Positions 1 through 5,345 of a DNA stretch of 5,897 nucleotides are shown one piece after another; position 1 is the stretch's first letter, and each line of letters begins with the position of its first letter. The notes below the pieces were generated by a model. It saw only the letters and a list, made by a program, of their open reading frames with translations, was not told the DNA's origin and ran no database searches. Both the position numbers and the translations under genes were made by a program. This stretch comes from an uncultured Polyangiaceae bacterium (GTDB taxonomy: Bacteria; Myxococcota_A; Polyangia; Polyangiales; Houyiibacteriaceae), in contig CAMYMX010000253.1 in NCBI GenBank assembly GCA_947259605.1, positions 1 through 5,897 on the forward strand. Reading direction: 5' to 3'.

Positions 1-1430
1 GTGTAGTTGCCCTCCCGTTGGTAGACCCAGGTGCTGTAGGTGGAGATGACCTGGTCGAGGGTGGCGTTTGCGTTTTGCATTTGCTCGACGAGCGCGTCGA
101 GGGCACCACTTGCAGGAGCCGCGGTCGCCGGAAGGTAGCGGCCGTGTATCAAGAGGTTGCGGACGCACTGCTCGAGCTCCCGCATGTTGCCGGGCCATGG
201 GTAGTCGAAGCCAACGCCCCGGTCGATTCCAGACATGACCTCTTCAAAGCTCGCAGTGTCGGCGGCGCCGAGGGTGCGTTGAATCAACACTTCAACGAGA
301 TGCGCGAGCTCGTCGCGGTCGCCCGCAAGTTGCTCTTTGAGAGAAGGAGTCCGAATGACGTCCGAACAGAGGCGATAATAGAGGTCTTCTCGAAAACGCC
401 CAGCTTGCATTTCGCGCGCTAGGTCCCGGTTCGTCGCAGCGACCACTTTGCCTCCAAAACTTCTTGGCTCGCTGTCCCCCAAGCGGTGAAACGTCCGCGA
501 CTGCAGCACCCTCAGAAGCTTCACCTGGACTTCCGGATCGAGCTCGCCGATCTCGTCCATGAAGATGGTCTCGCTCGCCGTGCGGCCTTCCAGGTGGCCC
601 ATGCGGTCGGCGATCGCGCCAGTAAATGCCCCCTTTTTGTGCCCAAAAAGCTCCGATTCGATGAGCGGGTTGGACATTGCCGCCAGATTCAGTGGATGAA
701 ACGCGGTTCGGAAATCGCGAGCGAAGCGACGGCGACTCCCATCGAACGGAACGAACGAGGAGAGGCCGATCGCGCTTGCAACGAGCTCCTTGCCGGTGCC
801 CGAGGGGCCCAGAATCAAGGTGCTCGCTTCGTGCATTCGCCCTTGGAGATGATGCAGATAGCGCCAGGGGTCGTGCGTGAACAAAGACTCCCAGACGCTC
901 GCGCGCAGCTTTGCGGCGGCGATCGAGTTGCCGAGGATCTGATGAAAAACGAAATGAAAGGCGCGCCGCGTTTGAAAAAAGAGCGCAAACAGGTCGGCAG
1001 GGTCGCTTGCCCATCGGGGCGGACCCACGTGCCGAAACAGCTCGCGGAAATCATGTTGAAACGCGTCGTAGAAGTCGACGGGCTCGGCGCCGGACTTCGC
1101 AATGATCGACTCGTACATCTCGGCGTCGTGGCGATAGTAGAGCACGTATAAGGCGGCGCCCCGGATGAGGTCGCGGTCTTGCTCGCTGTATGCTGCGCCG
1201 CGCTCAAAGCCGGTCTGCGCAGCCGCCATTTGCCGTTCGGCTTCTTCTTGAATCGCGGGGAGCGCCGGATCCTCGAGCGGCCAGTCCAAGGAGCGGCTCC
1301 ACGGCGAGGAGCGGGCCACCTGCTCGCCCACGATGACTGCCTCGAGCCCGGGGCGCTCGGGACCGAACGGATTGGTGAATCCAAGCTTCCCGATGGCATC
1401 GAGCCGCGCCGCGGTCTCAGATTCAAGCAT
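1..1430 (-). CDS. Sigma54-dependent transcriptional activator (bacterial enhancer-binding protein), partial at C-terminus
   Basis: AAA+ ATPase that remodels sigma54-RNA polymerase to open -24/-12 promoters. 476 residues are visible; the gene leaves the window on the left. Read directly from the reverse complement: Walker A GPSGTGKE (208-215), the sigma54-contacting GAFTGA loop (267-272, intact), Walker B TIFMDE (D292, E293), sensor I ATNRD (332-336), FRED with arginine-finger candidates R347 and R353, and sensor II WPGNMREL (412-419). The last visible residues (about 455-476) look like the start of a Fis-type helix-turn-helix. Residues 1 to about 190 form an N-terminal domain that I cannot assign; I see no receiver, GAF, PAS or FHA signature. 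Start: ATG at 1430 is the first ATG/GTG of an open frame reaching back to a stop near 1537; no Shine-Dalgarno is visible, and TTG at 1436 is an alternative. It is divergent from pspA, like pspF in enterobacteria, and is the obvious candidate to control that promoter. Orthology with PspF is inference. Confidence 0.93.
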   Translation of the reverse strand, partial: MLESETAARLDAIGKLGFTNPFGPERPGLEAVIVGEQVARSSPWSRSLDWPLEDPALPAIQEEAERQMAAAQTGFERGAAYSEQDRDLIRGAALYVLYYRHDAEMYESIIAKSGAEPVDFYDAFQHDFRELFRHVGPPRWASDPADLFALFFQTRRAFHFVFHQILGNSIAAAKLRASVWESLFTHDPWRYLHHLQGRMHEASTLILGPSGTGKELVASAIGLSSFVPFDGSRRRFARDFRTAFHPLNLAAMSNPLIESELFGHKKGAFTGAIADRMGHLEGRTASETIFMDEIGELDPEVQVKLLRVLQSRTFHRLGDSEPRSFGGKVVAATNRDLAREMQAGRFREDLYYRLCSDVIRTPSLKEQLAGDRDELAHLVEVLIQRTLGAADTASFEEVMSGIDRGVGFDYPWPGNMRELEQCVRNLLIHGRYLPATAAPASGALDALVEQMQNANATLDQVISTYSTWVYQREGNY

Positions 1431-1470
1431 GTACAAGTAGTGTACACACGATGTGCATTTTATGTATGCA
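1430..1470. repeat. Four helically phased TGT(A/G)-type repeats, candidate activator-binding (enhancer) sites
   Basis: TGT-headed units begin at 1430 (TGTACA), 1441 (TGTACA), 1452 (TGTGCA) and 1463 (TGTATGCA), each exactly 11 bp apart, about one helical turn. The first two units are self-complementary, and TGCAT-N7-ATGCA (1454-1470) is an inverted repeat. The block is centred near 1450, about 96 bp upstream of the start predicted for the pspA sigma54 promoter, the distance expected for enhancer-binding-protein sites. The first unit overlaps the start codon of the divergent activator gene, so binding here could also repress that gene. Function is inferred from position and phasing. Confidence 0.55.
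1457..1462 (-). promoter_or_regulatory. Possible -10 element for the sigma54-activator gene
   Basis: On the minus strand this hexamer reads TAAAAT (5 of 6 matches to TATAAT). It would start transcription near 1450, giving a leader of about 20 nt to the ATG at 1430. No convincing -35 hexamer lies 16-18 bp upstream, so the call is weak. It falls inside the phased repeat block, which would suit autorepression. Confidence 0.22.
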
Positions 1471-1518
1471 ACGCTGACCTCTTTGCTAATTTCCTCAATG
1501 ATTTCAATCTCCTCAGGT

Positions 1519-1535
1519 CTGGCACAGTCCCTGCT
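1519..1535 (+). promoter_or_regulatory. Sigma54 (-24/-12) promoter of pspA
   Basis: The sequence CTGGCACAGTCCCTGCT matches the sigma54 consensus TGGCACG-N4-TTGCW, with GG at 1521-1522 and GC at 1533-1534 separated by exactly 10 bp. The deviations are A for G after TGGCAC and C for the first T of TTGC. Transcription should start near 1546, so the mRNA would begin almost at the Shine-Dalgarno. The divergent gene encodes an activator with an intact GAFTGA loop, and PspA operons are classically sigma54-dependent. Both support the call. Confidence 0.82.
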
Positions 1536-1557
1536 CTATCGGGCATAGGAGGTTTCG

Positions 1558-2193
1558 ATGAATCGAATGAAGCGATGGACCATGAGCGTAACGAGCTGGG
1601 TTGATGGCGTGCTGGCCCAGGTCGAGAACCACGAGTCGGCCGTCAACGCCGCGATCGGCCGGGTTCGCCAATCCACGGCGCGAGCACGCGTCCAGCTCAA
1701 GCGGGTCGAGCGCGACCAGCATTCCCTGAGGGACAGCCTCGCTCAGGAAGAGCGCGCGGTCGAAGTCTGGCGCCGGCGTGCCAAGTCTGCCGAGGACGAA
1801 GCGGTTGCCCTCGAATGCATGCGCCGCTTCAAAGCGTCGGAGCGACGGCTGCAGCAGCTGCGCCAGCGTCTCGCCGAACACGAGCGGTCGCACAAAGAGC
1901 TGAGCGAAGGCATCCGGATGCTGAACGCGCGTTTGTCCGAGCTCAGCGAACGCAAAAACTTGATGCGCACGCGCCAGTCGCGCGCGGAGGCCGCTCATGG
2001 AATGGCGAGCGCGACCGGACCGATCGGTGACCTCGAAGAGGTCTTCGATCGATGGGAGACGCGAGTCGGGGAGATCGAAATCGCATCGGAATGTGCCGAA
2101 CCGCTCGACGCGTTCGAAGCCGAGCTCGAAGACGTCGACGAAACCGCAGATCTTCGGCTCGAGCTCGAAGCGCTACGTGCAGAGGAATCCTAG
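1558..2193 (+). CDS. pspA: PspA/IM30-family phage-shock protein (membrane-stress coiled-coil protein)
   Basis: Peripheral inner-membrane protein of the PspA/IM30 (Vipp1) family, whose members bind stressed membranes, assemble into large oligomers and, in enterobacteria, inhibit the activator PspF. The 211-residue length fits the family (about 220). Residues about 34-145 are a long charged helical coiled coil including the family-like stretch WRRRAKSAEDEA (71-82) followed by LECMRR. A Gly/Pro-containing hinge (148-157) precedes an acidic C-terminal helical part (158-211). The short N-terminal helix (1-20, with W7 and W14) may be the membrane-touching segment. Start: ATG 1558 lies 5 nt after a strong Shine-Dalgarno, TAGGAGG (1546-1552). 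The gene is driven by the sigma54 promoter just upstream and coupled to the membrane-protein gene downstream. It is a divergent member: the family is clear from overall pattern, while the exact subfamily is uncertain. Confidence 0.85.
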   Translation: MNRMKRWTMSVTSWVDGVLAQVENHESAVNAAIGRVRQSTARARVQLKRVERDQHSLRDSLAQEERAVEVWRRRAKSAEDEAVALECMRRFKASERRLQQLRQRLAEHERSHKELSEGIRMLNARLSELSERKNLMRTRQSRAEAAHGMASATGPIGDLEEVFDRWETRVGEIEIASECAEPLDAFEAELEDVDETADLRLELEALRAEES

Positions 2194-2197
2194 GAGG
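2191..2197 (+). promoter_or_regulatory. Shine-Dalgarno overlapping the pspA stop codon
   Basis: TAGGAGG contains the TAG stop of pspA and lies 4 nt before the ATG at 2202. The same heptamer precedes pspA at 1546-1552. Termination on the next gene's ribosome-binding site suggests translational coupling, and it decides the downstream start in favour of 2202 over in-frame ATGs farther upstream. Confidence 0.7.
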
Positions 2198-2201
2198 CCA
2201 G

Positions 2202-3458
2202 ATGGACACGCGACTTCAACAACTGTTTCAAACGCTGCGCTGGTGCGGCGCCGCCATGATCGTGGCGGCTGCGGGCACGTTCCTCGTTCAGAGTTGGGAT
2301 CAGGTCGGGGACGTGCCCCGCTATCTCACGCTGCTCGGAATGACCGCGCTGCTGCCGGCGCTGGCCTATGTCTGCGGCATCCGGATGCAGGAGGGCCGGA
2401 GCGCGCGCGTCCTGATGCTCACCCTGCTCGCACTCATCCCCATTCACGCTGGTGTGCTCGGCGGGTTCGTCTTGTCGCAGTTTGGAACGGGCACCAGCAG
2501 CCTCGGGCCGGTCGCGCAATGGGTCGCGCCCACCCCGATGGCGGCAGTCCTGCTCGTTGCGGGTGCCGGGCTTGCTCTGATTCCCTTGATCTGGGCCGCC
2601 TTTCGAGTGCTCTCACGACCGCACGCACACCTGCTGACCGCAGCAAGCGTCGCAAGTCACGCGCTCTTGCTCGTCCCCGATCGAAGCTCCCTTGCCGCAA
2701 CCCTGACCGTCGTTCCAATTCTCGGAATGACCGTCTGGTGTGCGGCCCGCATCAAGCCACAGACCCTGGAGTCACGGCTCGCCGTTGCCTCCCTCGTGGC
2801 GCCGGCCGTGGTCATCGCCTCGCGCCAACTCCTCTTCTACGACGTCTCGAGCGCGTTCTGGGGTGCCATCCTCGGAACCGGCGCATTGGCTCTCTTCACA
2901 CTTGGAAAGAAGAGCGGGGACGCCACCATCGAACGGTTCGCGATCGTGCCGACCCTCCTTTCGGTCGCCGCGTTCGTCGTCGCCACGGGCCCCTGGTGGC
3001 CGGACGTATCCACGTCGAGCGTTTGGCTGGCCTATGGTCTGCTGTCGTCGGTCCCGGTGCTTGCCTTTGCGTGGACGAGCTCTCGCTCCAAGGGGTTTTT
3101 CCTACGAGCGGCGGTTGTTCTCAATGCAACCATCGCAATGACCACCCTGCTGATCGACCCACGACCCTGGGCCGCGCTTCAGGCCATCGCTTTGGGCCTC
3201 GGGGTCTCGAGCTACGGATTCGTCAAAGGTCAGCGCGGTCTGCTCTACTCCGGAATCGCACTCGCCGGGCTTGGGTTCATCATCGAGGTCGTTCACGCCG
3301 TCGAAGTGTTCCAACCAAGCGGTTGGCTCGCGCTCGCCGGTTTCGGCTCCGCCTTGGTAGGCCTGACCGCCTGGCTGGAGCGCCGCGCGCGTTCCGTTCG
3401 TCAGGCCGCGAACGCTGCCAATGTGTCCCAGCCCGCTTCGGCCAGCCTGTCACAATGA
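2202..3458 (+). CDS. Polytopic inner-membrane protein cotranscribed with pspA (DUF2157-like)
   Basis: A 418-residue, very hydrophobic protein with about 12-14 predicted membrane segments, for example around residues 13-31, 41-59, 67-92, 110-134, 162-183, 217-234, 245-262, 272-291, 300-317, 323-339, 345-366 and 373-391. The tail (392-418) is cytoplasmic-looking: arginine-rich, then Ala/Ser/Gln-rich. The N-terminal pattern (hydrophobic helix, then SWDQVGDVPRYLTLLGM at 31-47, then another helix) resembles DUF2157-type membrane proteins, in which a W-containing loop links the first helices. That assignment is tentative and no biochemical role is known to me. The start at 2202 is set by TAGGAGG; the reading frame extends upstream only as arginine-rich shadow sequence inside pspA. 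Spacing and Shine-Dalgarno overlap put it in the pspA operon, suggesting it acts with PspA at the membrane, perhaps in the place that PspB/PspC hold in enterobacteria (inference). Confidence 0.85.
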   Translation: MDTRLQQLFQTLRWCGAAMIVAAAGTFLVQSWDQVGDVPRYLTLLGMTALLPALAYVCGIRMQEGRSARVLMLTLLALIPIHAGVLGGFVLSQFGTGTSSLGPVAQWVAPTPMAAVLLVAGAGLALIPLIWAAFRVLSRPHAHLLTAASVASHALLLVPDRSSLAATLTVVPILGMTVWCAARIKPQTLESRLAVASLVAPAVVIASRQLLFYDVSSAFWGAILGTGALALFTLGKKSGDATIERFAIVPTLLSVAAFVVATGPWWPDVSTSSVWLAYGLLSSVPVLAFAWTSSRSKGFFLRAAVVLNATIAMTTLLIDPRPWAALQAIALGLGVSSYGFVKGQRGLLYSGIALAGLGFIIEVVHAVEVFQPSGWLALAGFGSALVGLTAWLERRARSVRQAANAANVSQPASASLSQ

Positions 3459-3461
3459 CAG
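3447..3461. promoter_or_regulatory. Perfect 15-bp palindrome, candidate upstream activator site
   Basis: CTGTCA-CAA-TGACAG is a perfect inverted repeat with 6-bp arms. It includes the last codons and TGA stop of the preceding membrane-protein gene. Its centre (3454) is about 97 bp upstream of the start predicted from the sigma54 promoter at 3524-3540, close to the distance of the repeats in front of pspA. The stem is too short and lacks a T-run, so a terminator is unlikely. A binding-site role is inferred. Confidence 0.4.
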
Positions 3462-3494
3462 TCAAACCTGGGAAAGTGGTCGCCTTTTGCTCGA

Positions 3495-3507
3495 AATCAA
3501 AGGGTAA
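3495..3507 (+). promoter_or_regulatory. IHF-like site between palindrome and promoter
   Basis: AATCAAAGGGTAA matches the IHF consensus WATCAA-N4-TTR except for one base in the last triplet. It lies between the candidate activator palindrome and the -24 element, centred near -50, where a DNA bend would help looping. The consensus is loose, so chance occurrence is quite possible. Confidence 0.25.
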
Positions 3508-3523
3508 ATCGGCGCCTTAGCGG

Positions 3524-3540
3524 CTGGCACGACGCCTGCA
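3524..3540 (+). promoter_or_regulatory. Second sigma54 (-24/-12) promoter, in front of the small exported-protein gene
   Basis: CTGGCACGACGCCTGCA matches TGGCACG-N4-TTGCW except for C in place of the first T of TTGC, the same deviation as in the pspA promoter. GG (3526-3527) and GC (3538-3539) are 10 bp apart as required. Predicted start is near 3551, only about 5 nt before the ATG at 3556, implying an almost leaderless mRNA. Matching form in the same locus as a sigma54 activator makes chance unlikely. Confidence 0.75.
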
Positions 3541-3555
3541 TTACCTCAGGACGTC

Positions 3556-3996
3556 ATGAGACGAACGGGTATCTATCTCCTTGTCATCCTATCGATCGTG
3601 GTCGGTGCTGCCGTGGTCACCGACGCCATGGTGGTCACCGACCGCGAGCGAATGGATGAGTTCATCGACTCGGTGACAGGGCAGGTGTCCGAGTCCCGCA
3701 TCGACAACGCGCTCCGCTACGCGGACCCGTCGAAGGTCACGATGGAGCTCGTGCACGACGGACACAGGCGGCGCTACAGCAACCGAAACGCGGCGGCGCT
3801 CAAGCCCGATGCGCGCAAAGCGCTCGCGTCTCTCGAAGGCTCGAGGCTTCGCCTGATCCAGGAAAGCATTTCGCTCGACGGAAAGCGCGCCCGGATCGCA
3901 CTCCGGCTTCGAACCGATGCCGGCCTCGCCAACACGGTCTTCGACCTCCGTCGCGAAAAAGATCAGTGGATCCTTCGCCGCGTGATCGTCAACTAG
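3556..3996 (+). CDS. Small membrane-anchored exported protein, possibly NTF2-like fold
   Basis: A 146-residue protein that I do not recognise by family name. Residues 1-4 (MRRT) are basic, and 5-24 form one hydrophobic segment without a lipobox cysteine, so it is either a membrane anchor or an uncleaved signal, with the rest in the periplasm. Residues 29-60 look helical and charged. Residues 96-146 alternate as beta strands and turns (RLRLIQESISLDGKRA, then RIALRLRT, then TVFDLRREKDQWILRRVIV), which resembles the sheet of NTF2-like/SnoaL-type domains; this is a pattern-based guess. Start ATG 3556 keeps the complete signal segment; an AGGA at 3548-3551 is the only Shine-Dalgarno-like sequence and may lie outside the mRNA. 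The gene has its own sigma54 promoter, so it is probably coregulated with the pspA operon just upstream. It ends overlapping the stop of the convergent DUF167 gene. Confidence 0.8.
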   Translation: MRRTGIYLLVILSIVVGAAVVTDAMVVTDRERMDEFIDSVTGQVSESRIDNALRYADPSKVTMELVHDGHRRRYSNRNAAALKPDARKALASLEGSRLRLIQESISLDGKRARIALRLRTDAGLANTVFDLRREKDQWILRRVIVN

Positions 3997-4283
3997 CCCG
4001 GGTCGAAGCGAACGTCGGCCGCGCGGATTCCATCGATGCGCAGAAGCTTGATTCGCGCGCGGTCGCCGCGAACGATCTCGACGTCTGACTTGGAGACGCC
4101 AAGCGTTTTGGCGAGCAGCTTCCGGAGCGCTTGGTTTGCCGCGCCATCGACCGGCGGCGCGGTGAGCGCAACTTTGAGAGCGCCATCTTGCACCCCGATC
4201 ACGCGACTGCGACTCGCACGCGGCGCGACCCGCACCTCGAAAACGACCGCGCCATCCTGTTCCCGAACGCGCAGCTCGCTCAT
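3993..4283 (-). CDS. DUF167 / YggU family protein (UPF0235)
   Basis: A 96-residue cytoplasmic protein of the DUF167 family, whose members are about 100 residues long and have no firmly established function. Family hallmarks are visible: VRVAPRASRSRV (18-29), the signature TAPPVDGAANQAL (41-53), LAKTLGVSKSDVEIVRG (57-73) and RIKLLRIDG (77-85). Start ATG at 4283 gives the usual family length. The frame stays open far upstream, but only as the antisense shadow of lgt. Its stop (3993-3995) overlaps the stop of the convergent exported-protein gene within CTAG. The start is divergent from lgt with 54 bp between them. Confidence 0.92.
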   Translation of the reverse strand: MSELRVREQDGAVVFEVRVAPRASRSRVIGVQDGALKVALTAPPVDGAANQALRKLLAKTLGVSKSDVEIVRGDRARIKLLRIDGIRAADVRFDPG

Positions 4284-4337
4284 CGCCCAACCAAAGCCAC
4301 TTGACCCCCGAGGCGAACCCGGCGAGATTCCCGCCCA

Positions 4338-5339
4338 ATGCATCCGGTCTTGTTCAGCATTCCGACGCCCTGGGGCGCAATCCCGATCTACTCCTACGGC
4401 GTGATGTTGGGAAGCAGCCTGCTCTTCGCCTGGTACTACATCATGTACATGGGCAAGAGGGTCGAGGGCTACAACCGCGAGCTTCTCGCCAGCTGCTTCA
4501 CCTGGACGGCCGTCGGCGCGATCGTCGGCGCCCGCCTCCTCTACATTCTCACCAACTTGGACTCCTACGACAGCATCGGCTCCTGGTTCGACCTTCGCTC
4601 GGGCGGCCTGGTCGCCTACGGTGGCTTTCTCGGCGGCTTCGTCACGGCGCTCGCCTTTTGGCGGCTCAAGAAGATCCCCCTTCTCCCGTTCGCGGACATT
4701 GGCGTTCCCACGCTCGGTTCGGGCCTCATGCTGACGCGCGTCGGCTGCTACCTCTATGGCTGCGACTATGGCCGCCCGCTCAAGGAAAGCGCCCCGGGTT
4801 GGCTGCAGTCCGCGGGCACCTTTCCGAAGTGGGACAGCGAGGCGTATCCCACGTTTGCCTGTGACCAAACGATCACCGGTTCGCCCGCCTATCAGCACCA
4901 CCTGCAAGAGTATCCCGACCTCATGTTCGAGCGCCTGAGCTCGCTGGCCGTCCATCCGACGCAGATCTACGAATCGATCGCGGGTTTGCTCCTCTTCATC
5001 TTCGCCACCTGGCTGCTCATGCACCGCAAGTTTCGAGGCCAGATACTCGTCACGGTGGCGGGGCTCTATGGCCTTTGGCGATTCCTCATCGAATACCTGC
5101 GAGACGACCCCGAGCGCGGTTTCGCCTTTGGTTTTTCGACGTCTCAGCTGATTTCGCTCGCGCTCATTCCCGTGTGCATCATCGCGTATGTCCACCTGAG
5201 GAAGCGCGCCGAAGAGAACGGCGACATCGCACTCCCGCCCTGGGCGCTCGAATCCACTGCGGGTCCTGCGGCGCAGGAGACGCGCGCAGACAGTCGCCCG
5301 GCAAGGTACCGGCCGAAGAAAATCAAAAAGAAAAAGTAA
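4338..5339 (+). CDS. lgt: Prolipoprotein diacylglyceryl transferase
   Basis: Integral inner-membrane enzyme that moves the diacylglyceryl group of phosphatidylglycerol onto the lipobox cysteine of prolipoproteins, the first step of lipoprotein maturation. The 333-residue protein has about seven membrane helices. Family landmarks: GARLLYI (64-70), GGLVAYGGFLGG (89-100), TRVGCYLYGCDYGRP (133-147), HPTQIYE (206-212) and YGLWRFLIEYLRDDPERG (244-261). By comparison with E. coli Lgt, Y244, R248 and E252 fit Y235, R239 and E243 with identical spacing, and R134 fits R143. However H103 is replaced by Y94, N146 by C137 and E151 by C142, a pattern I associate with a YGG/GC-type subgroup. A periplasmic insert (about 148-205) precedes HPTQ. 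The C-terminal tail (297-333) is non-membrane and ends in a lysine-rich cytoplasmic stretch (RPKKIKKKK). Only a weak Shine-Dalgarno-like GCGAGA (4322-4327) precedes the ATG; no good promoter is apparent. Confidence 0.95.
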   Translation: MHPVLFSIPTPWGAIPIYSYGVMLGSSLLFAWYYIMYMGKRVEGYNRELLASCFTWTAVGAIVGARLLYILTNLDSYDSIGSWFDLRSGGLVAYGGFLGGFVTALAFWRLKKIPLLPFADIGVPTLGSGLMLTRVGCYLYGCDYGRPLKESAPGWLQSAGTFPKWDSEAYPTFACDQTITGSPAYQHHLQEYPDLMFERLSSLAVHPTQIYESIAGLLLFIFATWLLMHRKFRGQILVTVAGLYGLWRFLIEYLRDDPERGFAFGFSTSQLISLALIPVCIIAYVHLRKRAEENGDIALPPWALESTAGPAAQETRADSRPARYRPKKIKKKK

Positions 5340-5345
5340 CCGAGC

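Noticed and set aside
292..1447. Several open frames on both strands across 18-1447.
   Set aside because: They lie in other frames of the sigma54 activator, whose frame shows all AAA+ motifs in order; the others show no family features.
1488..1515. Direct repeat AATTTCCTCA / AATCTCCTCA, 18 bp apart, just upstream of the pspA promoter.
   Set aside because: There are only two imperfect copies and the spacing is not helical. It may help bending or binding, but I cannot support a specific role, and no good IHF match was found there.
1431..1537. The activator's reading frame continues open for about 35 codons upstream of its ATG and reads plausibly as protein.
   Set aside because: There is no ATG or GTG in this stretch, only TTG at 1436 and ATT codons. 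It is AT-richer than the rest of the gene and holds the sigma54 promoter and repeats, so it is better read as regulatory DNA.
3484..3504. Inverted CCTTT...AAAGG as a terminator after the membrane-protein gene.
   Set aside because: The arms are only 5 bp, the loop is long and no T-run follows.
1997..3520. A 507-codon open frame on the plus strand.
   Set aside because: It is arginine-, proline- and serine-rich, overlaps pspA and the membrane-protein gene in another frame, and has no start signal. It is a high-GC shadow.
4301..4329. TTGACC at 4301 with GAGATT 17 bp later as a possible sigma70 promoter for lgt.
   Set aside because: The -10 matches only 3 of 6 bases and the start would fall at the ATG. 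It is too weak to annotate.
3993..5195. A 400-codon minus-strand open frame ending in the DUF167 domain, suggesting a fusion protein.
   Set aside because: The part upstream of 4283 is antisense to the well-supported lgt and is low-complexity and charged. DUF167 proteins are about 100 residues long, so only 3993-4283 is kept.
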